A stretch of 64,000 nucleotides of DNA, from NCBI RefSeq assembly GCF_003858655.1, contig NZ_RQXV01000006.1, forward strand, positions 186,001 through 250,000, written 5' to 3'. Position numbers and translations under genes: made by a program. This DNA comes from Amphritea balenae. GTDB taxonomy: Bacteria > Pseudomonadota > Gammaproteobacteria > Pseudomonadales > Balneatricaceae. Positions within the stretch are counted from its first letter, which is position 1. Each line of letters starts with the position of its first letter. Under the pieces are notes generated by a model that searched no databases, had not been told where the DNA came from, and saw nothing but the letters and a program-made list of their open reading frames with translations. Shown piece by piece: positions 1-9,099 of the stretch.

Positions 1-3000
1 ATACACAACGGGATAACGGTGGGTTAACCGGATTGCTGACGGCTGATCACTCTGGGGCGCAGGCTGAATCGGTTATCTACTTAGAAGTAGACCGCACCAG
101 TGATGAAACAGAGCTTAAGCAGATACAGACTGAGCTGCTACAGGTACTTGAGCATGTTGATATCTCAGTGTCTGATTATTCAGCTATGCAGCACCGGGCG
201 ACTGAGCTACTAGAACAGTTGAATGGCCAGGACCCGGATAGTGAAGAAGCTGCGTTTCTTAGTTGGTTGCTGGATGATCGTTTTACCTTTCTGGGTTATG
301 ACGAGATCCGTATCGAAGACGATCAGCTGGTATCGGTGCAGGACAGTGAACTGGGTATTTTCCGCCTCGGTGAAGAGGAGGCTACAGCCAGCTCGCTGAA
401 TGGTCTGCGTCAGGCTGAACGGGAGTTCCTGTTTGAACCATCACCGCTGATGTTTGCTAAAGATGCCCGTAACTCTCTGGTGCATCGCCCGGCGTATATT
501 GACCGGATTATTATCAAGCAGTTTGATGCTGAAGGTAATGTTACCGGTAAGTATCGTTTTCATGGTTTGTATACCTCTGCGATGTATTCGGAGCCGCTGG
601 CGTCGATTCCGGTAGTACGCAATAAAGCCCGCGCAGTATTAGAGAAGATCGGTTTTGATCGACGTAGTCATAATGGTAAGCAACTGCTGCAAATTATGAA
701 TGATCTGCCCAGGGATGAGCTGTTTCTGGCGACTGAGCAGCAGCTGCTTGAGATAGTGATGGGTATCTTCAGCCTGAATGAGCGGCGTAAAGCCCGGTTG
801 CTGATGCGGGCAGACCGTTGCAACCAGTTTATTACATTCCTCTACTATGTACCGCGGGATATTTTTAATACCGAACTGCGTTTGCAGGTGCAGGAGCTGT
901 TACATAAAGCCACCGGAGCCCTTGAGTCAGAATTTACCACCACCTTTAGTGAATCAGTGTTGGCCCGGGTGCAGTTTATTCTGCGTATCGATCCGGATAA
1001 TCCGGTCGAGCTGGATCTGAAACGCTTAGAAGATGAAGTTGTTCATATCTCCAGAGACTGGAGTGATGAGCTGCACTCTGCGCTGATGGATGCTTGTGGA
1101 GAGGAACAGGGTAATAATCTGTTACACCGTTATCGCTACGGCTTTAACAGCGCCTACCGGGAACATTTCAGTCCGGCCAGTGCGGTCTATGATCTGCAAC
1201 GTATCGAAGCGCTGAGCGATGCTAACCCGATCAGTATGAGTTTCTACCGGGTGCTGGAGCAGAACGCGGATCTGTTGCGCTTTAAGCTGTTTACCGCTGA
1301 TCAGCCCCTGATTCTTTCCGATGTTATTCCGGTGCTGGAAAACCTGGGTATGCAGGTGGTGGGCGAACACCCCTATTCGATTCGTGCCAATGATGGGCAG
1401 CAGTTCTGGATGCATGATTTTTCTCTGATCTATCAGGGTGCAGAACCGGTTGTATTAGAGCAGGTACAGGAAGTATTCCAGCAGGCGTTTGCCAATATCT
1501 GGAACGGTCGGGCAGAAAATGATGAATTCAATCAGCTGGTGATCGGTGCAGGCCTGAACTGGCGTGAAGTGGCGATGCTACGTGCTTACGCCCGTTATAG
1601 TCAGCAGATCCGCTTAGGCTTCTCTCAGCCCTATATCGCTGGAACTCTGTTCCGCCATGTTCAGGTTACCCGGTTGTTGGTGGCTCTGTTCCGGGCTCGG
1701 TTTGAACCGCAGCGTCAGAGCAGCGAGAAAGTCTCCGCACTGATGGACAGGATTGAGTCCAGCATTCTGGATGCGCTGGATAAGGTGGATAACCTTAACG
1801 ATGATCAGATCCTGCGCAAATTCCTGGAGCTGATGAAGGCGACTCTGCGTACCAGCTTCTTCCAGTGCGATGCTCAGGGGGAGGCAAAAGACTATTTCTC
1901 TTTCAAACTGAGTCCGCGGGATATTGCGGGAATTCCTGAGCCCCGGCCAATGTTTGAAGTGTTTGTTTACTCTGCCCGGGTGGAAGGCGTGCATCTGCGA
2001 GGCGGTAAAGTTGCCCGGGGTGGTTTGCGCTGGTCCGACCGTCTGGAAGATTATCGCACCGAAGTGTTGGGGCTGGTTAAAGCTCAGCAGGTAAAAAATT
2101 CGGTCATTGTTCCGGTTGGCGCGAAAGGTGGCTTTGTCGCTAAACAGCTGCCGACCAGTGGTGGTCGGGAAGCATGGCTCAATGAAGGCATCGCCAGCTA
2201 TCGTATCTTTATCAGTGCGTTACTGGATATCACCGACAATTTAGAGGCTGGTGAGGTCGTGCCGCCGATAGATGTGGTACGTCATGATGAAGATGATCCG
2301 TATTTTGTGGTAGCGGCGGATAAAGGCACAGCCACCTTCTCAGATATTGCTAACGAAATAGCCGAAAGCCGGGGTTTCTGGTTGGGGGATGCGTTTGCAT
2401 CCGGCGGCTCCCAGGGGTATGACCATAAGGGGATGGGTATTACCGCAAAAGGTGCCTGGGAGTCGGTCAAGCTACATTTCCGTGAACTGGGACTGGATAC
2501 CCAGTCGCAGTCTTTCAGTGTTATCGGTGTCGGTGATATGGCGGGCGATGTGTTTGGTAACGGGATGCTGCTGTCAGAGCATATTCAGCTCTGTGCTGCG
2601 TTTAACCACCTGCATATCTTTATTGATCCAGAGCCTGAAACAGCGGCCAGCTTTGCAGAGCGTCAGCGGTTATTTGCGCTGCCTCGTTCCAGCTGGGAAG
2701 ACTACAACGCTGAGCTGATCTCCGCCGGTGGCGGAATTTTTTCCCGGGCGGCCAAGTGGCTGGATATTACCCCCGAAATGAAGACTCGTTTTGATATTCA
2801 GGCTGACCGCTTATCACCTAATGACCTGATTCATGCGCTGCTAAAAGCGCCAGTCGATCTGATCTGGAACGGCGGTATCGGTACCTATGTTAAGGCTAGT
2901 TATGAAACCCATGCTGAAGTAGGCGATAAAGCCAATGACAGCCTGCGGGTTAATGGTAGTGAACTGCGCTGTAAAGTGTTGGGTGAGGGCGGTAATCTGG

Positions 3001-4466
3001 GCTTTACACAACAGGGACGGATGGAGTTCTGTGCCAGGGGTGGCAAGTCTAATACTGACTTTATCGATAACGCCGGTGGTGTGGATTGTTCCGACCATGA
3101 GGTAAATATCAAGATTCTGCTCAATGAAGTGGTCGCTAATGGTGACCTGACCATGAAGCAGCGGAACAACCTGTTGCGAGAGATGACCGATGAAGTCAGC
3201 GAACTGGTACTGCAGAATAACTATGAGCAGGCGCAGGCGATCAGTATTGCGCAGCGTCATGCACAGAAATCTATGGATGAATATATCCGTCTGATTAACC
3301 GTCTTGAAACTGATGGGAAACTGGATCGGGAGCTTGAATTTATTCCCTCTGATGAGGCTCTGCAAGAGTTGAAACAGAAAGGAACCGGCTTGACCCGTCC
3401 GGAACTGTCGGTGCTTATCTCCTACGCTAAGGCTGAACTGAAAGAGCTGTTAAGTGATTCCTGGGTTACATCAGATAAGTATCTGAGCCGGGAAGTGGTT
3501 ACTGCTTTTCCTCAGCGGTTAGTACAGGAGCATCCACAGCCGGTTAAAGAGCACCGTTTGCAGCGTGAAATTATTGCGACTCAGCTGGCAAATGGCATGG
3601 TTAACACTATGGGTATTACCTTTGCGGAACGGATTACTCAGATTGCCGGTGTCGGCTTTGCTGAAGTCGCTGCTGCCTATGTTATTGCCCGTGATGTGTT
3701 CGATATTCCACAGCTTTGGCGTGCAATTGAGGCATTGGATAACCAGGTTGATGCGGCTTTGCAGCAACAGATGATGGCAGACCTCATCCGTATGGCGCGT
3801 CGGGCAACATTCTGGTTTCTGCGACAGCAGCGTTCCGCGATGAACGTGGCTGAGGCAGTAGAGCAGTTCCGCCCTGCGGTGACTGAATTGAGAGGATCCT
3901 TTGCCGAACTGCTTGAAGGTGAGCCCCGCGAACGCTGGCAACTAAAGCATGATGAACTGGTGACTGCCGGCGTACCAAGTGAGTTGGCAACCGTTGTTGC
4001 TGGTGCTGATAGTCTTTATAGCTTGTTAAGTGTGATCCATGTGGCAGAACAGACCGGTCAGTCGTTGCAGATGGTTGCCCGGATTCACTTTGGTTTGGGT
4101 GATCGATTGCAGCTGCACTGGTTTGATCATCAGGTTAAAGAGCTGGAGGCACAAAATCACTGGGAATCGATGGCCCGGGATGGCTTCAGGGAAGACCTGA
4201 CCAGCCATCAACAGGCGATCACATTCAGTGTATTGAGTGGTGCGGTATCAATTGAGCAGCATGCTGAACAATTATCTGAAGCCTGCTCAGCAGAACCTTC
4301 CGAAGATCAGGGCGATGCTCTGGTTGAACGTTGGTTTGCCAGTAATGAATTGTTGCTGACTCGCTGGCAGCGTCTGTTAAGTGAAATTCGTACCAGCGCT
4401 CAACAGGACTTCGCCATCTTTACCGTGGCAATCAGAGAGCTGTTGGAGCTGGCTCAGGCCAAGTAA
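1..4466 (+). CDS. gdhB: NAD-specific glutamate dehydrogenase, large (GDH2) type, 5' end outside window
   Basis: This enzyme oxidatively deaminates glutamate to 2-oxoglutarate and ammonium with NAD+ in the cytoplasm. The frame is open from the first bases, so the true start lies upstream; about 1,485 residues are visible of a family that is usually near 1,600. After a long N-terminal regulatory region, the catalytic part begins near residue 650 of the visible protein. It has the substrate-side motif PVGAKGGFV near residue 690 and the dinucleotide-side motif GVGDMAGDVFGNGML near residue 833, followed by a long helical C-terminal region. The frame runs unbroken to the TAA at 4464-4466. It stands alone here and is followed by a long inverted repeat that probably terminates it. 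Family identity is clear; only the symbol is borrowed from pseudomonads. Confidence 0.93.
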   Translation, partial: TQRDNGGLTGLLTADHSGAQAESVIYLEVDRTSDETELKQIQTELLQVLEHVDISVSDYSAMQHRATELLEQLNGQDPDSEEAAFLSWLLDDRFTFLGYDEIRIEDDQLVSVQDSELGIFRLGEEEATASSLNGLRQAEREFLFEPSPLMFAKDARNSLVHRPAYIDRIIIKQFDAEGNVTGKYRFHGLYTSAMYSEPLASIPVVRNKARAVLEKIGFDRRSHNGKQLLQIMNDLPRDELFLATEQQLLEIVMGIFSLNERRKARLLMRADRCNQFITFLYYVPRDIFNTELRLQVQELLHKATGALESEFTTTFSESVLARVQFILRIDPDNPVELDLKRLEDEVVHISRDWSDELHSALMDACGEEQGNNLLHRYRYGFNSAYREHFSPASAVYDLQRIEALSDANPISMSFYRVLEQNADLLRFKLFTADQPLILSDVIPVLENLGMQVVGEHPYSIRANDGQQFWMHDFSLIYQGAEPVVLEQVQEVFQQAFANIWNGRAENDEFNQLVIGAGLNWREVAMLRAYARYSQQIRLGFSQPYIAGTLFRHVQVTRLLVALFRARFEPQRQSSEKVSALMDRIESSILDALDKVDNLNDDQILRKFLELMKATLRTSFFQCDAQGEAKDYFSFKLSPRDIAGIPEPRPMFEVFVYSARVEGVHLRGGKVARGGLRWSDRLEDYRTEVLGLVKAQQVKNSVIVPVGAKGGFVAKQLPTSGGREAWLNEGIASYRIFISALLDITDNLEAGEVVPPIDVVRHDEDDPYFVVAADKGTATFSDIANEIAESRGFWLGDAFASGGSQGYDHKGMGITAKGAWESVKLHFRELGLDTQSQSFSVIGVGDMAGDVFGNGMLLSEHIQLCAAFNHLHIFIDPEPETAASFAERQRLFALPRSSWEDYNAELISAGGGIFSRAAKWLDITPEMKTRFDIQADRLSPNDLIHALLKAPVDLIWNGGIGTYVKASYETHAEVGDKANDSLRVNGSELRCKVLGEGGNLGFTQQGRMEFCARGGKSNTDFIDNAGGVDCSDHEVNIKILLNEVVANGDLTMKQRNNLLREMTDEVSELVLQNNYEQAQAISIAQRHAQKSMDEYIRLINRLETDGKLDRELEFIPSDEALQELKQKGTGLTRPELSVLISYAKAELKELLSDSWVTSDKYLSREVVTAFPQRLVQEHPQPVKEHRLQREIIATQLANGMVNTMGITFAERITQIAGVGFAEVAAAYVIARDVFDIPQLWRAIEALDNQVDAALQQQMMADLIRMARRATFWFLRQQRSAMNVAEAVEQFRPAVTELRGSFAELLEGEPRERWQLKHDELVTAGVPSELATVVAGADSLYSLLSVIHVAEQTGQSLQMVARIHFGLGDRLQLHWFDHQVKELEAQNHWESMARDGFREDLTSHQQAITFSVLSGAVSIEQHAEQLSEACSAEPSEDQGDALVERWFASNELLLTRWQRLLSEIRTSAQQDFAIFTVAIRELLELAQAK

Positions 4467-4503
4467 CTGCAAAGGCTGAGTTATTAAGGCATAAGCAATG
4501 GGC

Positions 4504-4535
4504 ATCGCTGTGGCGGTTAACGCCGTCACAGCGAT
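4504..4535 (+). terminator. Long inverted repeat, probable terminator of the glutamate dehydrogenase gene
   Basis: A 14-bp stem (one G-T and one terminal T-G wobble pair) closes a 4-nt loop 37 bases after the stop codon. The run of T after it is poor, so termination strength is uncertain. Confidence 0.5.
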
Positions 4536-4559
4536 TGATTTACAAACATTTAGTTAAAG

Positions 4560-4790
4560 ATGATAAGCAAAATGAAAGCGTTTAATCCGATCAAACCGAT
4601 TCAGTGTGTGTTTAAAATTCGGGAAGTCGCCGAAGCCAGCTGGTGGGTGTATCGCTATGAGATGGGCCAGAACGGTACCCTGAAAACGGCCTCCCGGGTG
4701 GTTTTCTTTGGTAAAACACTGGCAGCTGCGGAGCAGTGGATTGATACCGTACGCCAGGAGTCCAGTGTTTACCTTCTGTCTGAAAATTAA
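4560..4790 (+). CDS. Small hypothetical protein
   Basis: A 76-residue protein that I do not recognise. It is basic and aromatic at the N-terminus, contains a SWWVYRYEMG segment near residues 27-36, and has no membrane segment or signal peptide. Methionine 5 (ATG at 4572) is an alternative start, and neither start has a strong ribosome binding site. Its composition looks like a folded cytoplasmic protein rather than a chance frame. It sits between the terminator-like repeat of the dehydrogenase gene and a convergent regulator gene, so it would need its own promoter. Confidence 0.5.
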   Translation: MISKMKAFNPIKPIQCVFKIREVAEASWWVYRYEMGQNGTLKTASRVVFFGKTLAAAEQWIDTVRQESSVYLLSEN

Positions 4791-4836
4791 TCTGATCAGT
4801 AGCTTTATAGATAACTGGTTTTATAGCTAGCTATGG

Positions 4837-5889
4837 CTAACGCTTCAGGGGCAGCAGGCAGCGGATGGTGCCCTGTTCGTCGGCTTCCAGCAGGTGGCCG
4901 TTGAGCAGCTGACACAAGCGTTTGAGTTGCCGCTGCATATGGCTGTTCCAGGCATTGTTGCTAAAGCGTGGCTGTCCCTGCAGTTGTCCGGCACTGAACA
5001 GTAGATGGTTAGGTTGGTCTGCAACCTGCAAGCCAAGCTTCAGATCATGGCCGTCCGCTTGTAGTACCGCCAGTTCGGTTGCTGTCAGCATCAGTTGTTG
5101 CAGCAATGCGGGATTAAGGCTGATCTGTCCGGCTAATGAGGGATCAACCCGATAATCGAGCAGCCATCCATCGCGCCGGCTTTGCGGTAGAAAAATATGC
5201 AGTATCTGATCCATCATGCTGGCAGGATCTATCGCTTCTTCCGGTTGCTGCGTCGCACTGCTATCGAGTAGTTGAATACTATTATTCAAGCGTTGCTGCC
5301 AGGCACTCATATCGGCACACAGATCTTTCGCTATTGGATTCAGGTCAAACTGTTGCAGACGTTCTGTCTGACGCAGTACCGGCTCAACCTGTTGCTTAAG
5401 TTGTAACGCAGCTTCAGGCAGTAATTGCTGTTCAGCGCCGGTATCACCGGGCTGTTGAAAGTCCTGCAGTTGAGCATTTCTAATATCCCGATAAGAGCGC
5501 AGCGCTACTACGACCGAGGTCAGCAAACGGGATGCTGAGAGTTCGGCCTTACTCAGATAATCATTGATATCGTAGTTAACGATGACTTGTGCTTCGGGGG
5601 CGTAACCCGGATGCCCGGTGCGTAGAATAATTCGAATATCGCGGTTATTCAGGTCGTTACGTATATGATCAACTAACTGCAGACCTTCATGATCGGTTTC
5701 CATCACCACATCCAACAGTGCCAGGGCAGTATCTGGGTGTTGGGTCAGCAGGTCCCGGGCTTCGGCGCCACTCATCGCACTGATCAACTCTATTGGACGC
5801 TGTTCAAATTCATAGCCACGGAAAATCATCCGGGTAATGCCGTGAATGCCTTCTTCGTCGTCTACAACCAGTACTTTCCAGGGTGTCAT
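4837..5889 (-). CDS. Response-regulator receiver protein with degenerate kinase-like C-terminal domain
   Basis: The first ~125 residues are a phosphoacceptor receiver domain: acidic pair in VLVVDDEEG near residues 9-12, phosphorylatable aspartate in ALLDVVME near residue 59, and a lysine in YLSKAEL. A glutamine-rich helical linker covers roughly residues 130-210. The last ~140 residues resemble the outline of a histidine-kinase ATPase domain (a helix ending ELAVLQ, and a closing RLCQLLNGHLLEADEQGTIR pattern), but the N, G1 and G2 ATP-binding boxes are not recognisable. It has no DNA-binding or cyclase output domain. The divergent-side neighbour is the AraC-type regulator at 5950-9042, transcribed the same way and ending 60 bp upstream, so the two may be co-transcribed. 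The partner kinase and the output are unknown. Confidence 0.75.
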   Translation of the reverse strand: MTPWKVLVVDDEEGIHGITRMIFRGYEFEQRPIELISAMSGAEARDLLTQHPDTALALLDVVMETDHEGLQLVDHIRNDLNNRDIRIILRTGHPGYAPEAQVIVNYDINDYLSKAELSASRLLTSVVVALRSYRDIRNAQLQDFQQPGDTGAEQQLLPEAALQLKQQVEPVLRQTERLQQFDLNPIAKDLCADMSAWQQRLNNSIQLLDSSATQQPEEAIDPASMMDQILHIFLPQSRRDGWLLDYRVDPSLAGQISLNPALLQQLMLTATELAVLQADGHDLKLGLQVADQPNHLLFSAGQLQGQPRFSNNAWNSHMQRQLKRLCQLLNGHLLEADEQGTIRCLLPLKR

Positions 5890-5949
5890 ATGTGTTTGAT
5901 TCGTCTTAATAATTATTATTAGTTAGGGAGAATACAGATAAAACCATCG

Positions 5950-8900
5950 TTATTCTGCCAGCAAACTAAGGCTTTGTGCCAGCTGTTTTACCTTTGCATG
6001 GGCTTGCCATTGCTGGTGGAATGCCTGCGCCTGCATCAGACAAAACCTGGCCAGACTTGTTTGTCCTTGCGAACCCAGATAGTCCGCATAGCGTTCATGT
6101 ACTAATGCAAGGTGATAGCCTGGCCCCGATTCAGTTGCCGCCTGAAGTGCCGCTTCATAGTACTGAGCCGGATTGTGGTTATCTAAACGGGCCTGCTCAG
6201 CCCTGAGCAGCTGTAGTTGAACACTGAAGTTTTCAGGGCAGTGACGCTGCCAGATTTCCAGTCGGGAGATAGTCTGCTCGACTTTAATTCGATGTCGGTG
6301 GCTGATAGCGCCTCGCTGTAATCCCTGAATCTGCCGCATCAGCGCCGTGCAGAACAACATTTCACTGATACAGAAATAGCCCGGAAGCTCATTTTCCAGC
6401 AGAGCTTCCCAGCGATACAGTTCAGGCCAGCATTGGCTCTGGTTAAGTAATAGAGCACCAATGATAGTACCTATTGCTTGCCAGCCATCTCGGTACTCTG
6501 TTGTGGCAGCCGGGTGTCCTTGTTGTAGCTGATCAAACAGATTAACCATTGAATCTTGTAGCTGGGTTTGCTGATGCAGTAGCTTGCGGCTGGCCAGTTG
6601 TTCCAACTGTATTTCGACCCTCTGCCGTTGCTGATCCAGAGGCTCAGTTGAGATGAACCTGAATTGCGCCAGCAGCAGCCAGGCTTCGCTCTGCTGTCGC
6701 CATAAACCCTGCTCAGTACAACGTTGCTCGATTAGCTGTAACTGTTCTATCACCTGGGGTAGTGGTGCAAACCAGTGTAAAACCTGTTTGCTTTGTACCA
6801 ACACTGCGCTACTGGCCAACTCACTATCATCGGACGAAATGAGGGAGTCACTAGTATGCTGACTGTTGAGGCCGCCGAAGCGGTGAGCCAGCTGCATCCC
6901 TTGAGCCGAGAAGGTTTGTGCCAGAGAGTAATCGGCGCAGAACCAACCCGCGACCCAGGCATAGCTGGTATAGGCAAAGGCCGTTAATGGCGAACGCCCG
7001 TAGCGCAGACTGATCTCTGTCATCCGTCCGATTGCACAGGCCGCCAGTAGTGGTTCACTGAGTTGACGGGCCAGCAGGCTGATCTGTTCAAGCAAGCGTA
7101 GCTGGGTGTAAAGCTTATCAAAGCGTTTACCAGCCATGGCGGTCAGGGTTTGTGCATTGAAGTGCTGGCTGATATAGCCGAACTGTTCCAGTAACAGTTT
7201 AAGCTGCGCCTGGTTATTTCGGGGCAGACAATGATCTTGTTGGGCAAGCTGCACGAGCAGGCATTCAAGTGCTTCGGACAGATTACCCTGCTGCTGCATC
7301 AGATAAGCGCTGAGCAGTGCTTTTTTACCCTGCTCCGTAGCTGATAGCGTTAGTGAGCCCAACGCAGTCAGTGATCTGTCCATGGCAAACAGTTCGCCGG
7401 CTTGTAGCTGTAGCTCAGCGCTACGTAGTAGTAACCCGGATTGTTGTTCAGGCAGGCAGGCAGGATTCTCTGCAGCTAACTGCATATACCGGCTGGCTAG
7501 CGGATAATCCTGTTGCTGACTGGCCAGTTCAGCAGCCCGGATACTCAATCGCTGGTATTGACGATCTAAATCAGGATCATCGGTCAGTTGCAGGTGCTGC
7601 AGTACATTTTCCAGTTCAGCCAATGCAGCTGAATCAGACAGTGTCGTTAGTAGCGCAACACTGTAGTCATGATGGAGTTGCTGCTGTTCAGTTTGACTCA
7701 ATTGCTGGTAAATGAAGTCTTGTATACCGGCGTTAGCGAAATGGAATGCGGTCTGCTCAGCACTTTGTTTATCGCGAATGATCAGACCGGCACGCTCAGC
7801 AGGCCAGAAGTGAATTGCCAGCCGGGCTACCGGATTATGGGTAATCAGTGCGAGCAGATTTAGATCAAAGTACATACCCGCAGCACTGGCGCAGTCCAGT
7901 AGTTCCCGGCCAAATACACTTAGACTAGACAGGTGCTGTTGCAGTATCTGATTCCGGTTATCAGCCTGTAACCAGTGTTGATCGGCGCTTGGTAGTGTGG
8001 ACTGCTGAACGCTTTCCAGGTTGGCAGGCCGGATCTGCTGTCGATATTCGCTGGGCGGGATGGTCATCCAGCGCTTGAAGGCTTTTTGAAAAGCAGACTG
8101 ATTGGAAAACCCCAGCTGGAATGCTATTTCACCGAAACTTAGCTGGCCTTTCTGGATCAACTGCAGGCAGAGCTCGCGCCGGGTCTGGTCATAAATATCC
8201 TGAAAACTGGTACCCAGAATGCCAAGCTTACGTTGCAGTGTTCGCAGACTGAGGCCTAGCTCGCTGGCCACCTGATCACGTCGGATTGAACCGGCTCCCT
8301 GGCTGAGTTGCTGGCGAATCAGGTTACGGGTTTGTGCAATGAGTGCACCTTGTTGGGTGCTTTTGCTCAGTAGGGAGTCGGCAAACTCCCGGTGTAACTG
8401 ATGCATTTCAGCGTTAGCATCGGTACATAGCAGATTCAGGTAATCGCTACTCAAGAGTAGTTGATTACGGGGGGCGTCAAACTCAACTTCGGCGGCAAAA
8501 AACTGCTGAAACGGCTGAGTACTGTCTGGCTCAGGTCGGGAAAGCCTGATCGCGATGGCCGGTATCTGGTGACCGGTCAGCCAGCGAGGCCAGTTATTAA
8601 GGCAGGCCATCAGGTATTCGATAACCTGTGGTGAATTCTGATTCAGTTCAAGGCTAAACTGAGCTCCTTCCAGGGTATGCTCAAGTTCCAGAACCGCACC
8701 TTCAAACAGCAGGGGAAAGTAATCAATCAGTGCCTCAAATGCCTGCTCCAGTGTTGCTGCGGTGGACATCAGGAAGCCGATTGAGCCCAGCATACGGGGT
8801 TGAGTAACCTCACCAAGGTTGAGAGCAATCAGCGGGTTTTGTCCGGCGTCTGCCAGTGTTTTTAGTACCTGAGGAAAGTTGTCTGCCGGAAAACGTGCAC

Positions 8901-9042
8901 CAGGTTTGGTAAACTCATCTTCAGACAGCCCTGCCGCCTGCAACAGCTCGGTATGTAATTCCTGACCACTATGTTGATGAAAGTGGCGGGCCAGCTGTAA
9001 TACCGGCTCCATTAGCATGGCAGATGCGGTGGCTATAGGCAT
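5950..9042 (-). CDS. AraC-family regulator fused to a long helical-repeat (STAND/TPR-like) C-terminal region
   Basis: This 1,030-residue protein has three parts. Residues ~20-200 look like the OruR/ArgR-type AraC ligand-binding domain. Residues 253-336 are a canonical double helix-turn-helix, with LSLRTLQRKL in the first HTH and GEIAFQLGFSNQSAFQKAFKRW in register with the family signature. Residues ~370-1030 are helical repeats that resemble what follows the NTPase module in large predicted-ATPase regulators: the FHFANAGIQDFIYQQLSQ segment near 433-450 matches the usual FxHDxVQxAAYxLI pattern, and TPR-like helices follow. No Walker A or B motif is visible where the NTPase would be expected. 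Typical AraC proteins are near 300-350 residues. The start at 9042 has no strong ribosome binding site; the methionines at residues 9 and 11 are alternatives. It is divergent from the solute-binding gene at 9100, which is a candidate target. Confidence 0.8.
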   Translation of the reverse strand: MPIATASAMLMEPVLQLARHFHQHSGQELHTELLQAAGLSEDEFTKPGARFPADNFPQVLKTLADAGQNPLIALNLGEVTQPRMLGSIGFLMSTAATLEQAFEALIDYFPLLFEGAVLELEHTLEGAQFSLELNQNSPQVIEYLMACLNNWPRWLTGHQIPAIAIRLSRPEPDSTQPFQQFFAAEVEFDAPRNQLLLSSDYLNLLCTDANAEMHQLHREFADSLLSKSTQQGALIAQTRNLIRQQLSQGAGSIRRDQVASELGLSLRTLQRKLGILGTSFQDIYDQTRRELCLQLIQKGQLSFGEIAFQLGFSNQSAFQKAFKRWMTIPPSEYRQQIRPANLESVQQSTLPSADQHWLQADNRNQILQQHLSSLSVFGRELLDCASAAGMYFDLNLLALITHNPVARLAIHFWPAERAGLIIRDKQSAEQTAFHFANAGIQDFIYQQLSQTEQQQLHHDYSVALLTTLSDSAALAELENVLQHLQLTDDPDLDRQYQRLSIRAAELASQQQDYPLASRYMQLAAENPACLPEQQSGLLLRSAELQLQAGELFAMDRSLTALGSLTLSATEQGKKALLSAYLMQQQGNLSEALECLLVQLAQQDHCLPRNNQAQLKLLLEQFGYISQHFNAQTLTAMAGKRFDKLYTQLRLLEQISLLARQLSEPLLAACAIGRMTEISLRYGRSPLTAFAYTSYAWVAGWFCADYSLAQTFSAQGMQLAHRFGGLNSQHTSDSLISSDDSELASSAVLVQSKQVLHWFAPLPQVIEQLQLIEQRCTEQGLWRQQSEAWLLLAQFRFISTEPLDQQRQRVEIQLEQLASRKLLHQQTQLQDSMVNLFDQLQQGHPAATTEYRDGWQAIGTIIGALLLNQSQCWPELYRWEALLENELPGYFCISEMLFCTALMRQIQGLQRGAISHRHRIKVEQTISRLEIWQRHCPENFSVQLQLLRAEQARLDNHNPAQYYEAALQAATESGPGYHLALVHERYADYLGSQGQTSLARFCLMQAQAFHQQWQAHAKVKQLAQSLSLLAE

Positions 9043-9099
9043 AATGATAAGCAGCAGGTTTTATCTGAAAATGGCATGTAAGGATTAATTAATAAAAGT

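Noticed and set aside
2841-3365. Long minus-strand open frame inside the glutamate dehydrogenase gene, and similar frames inside other genes
   Set aside because: Antisense shadows of strongly conserved coding sequence, with no start signals or family resemblance.
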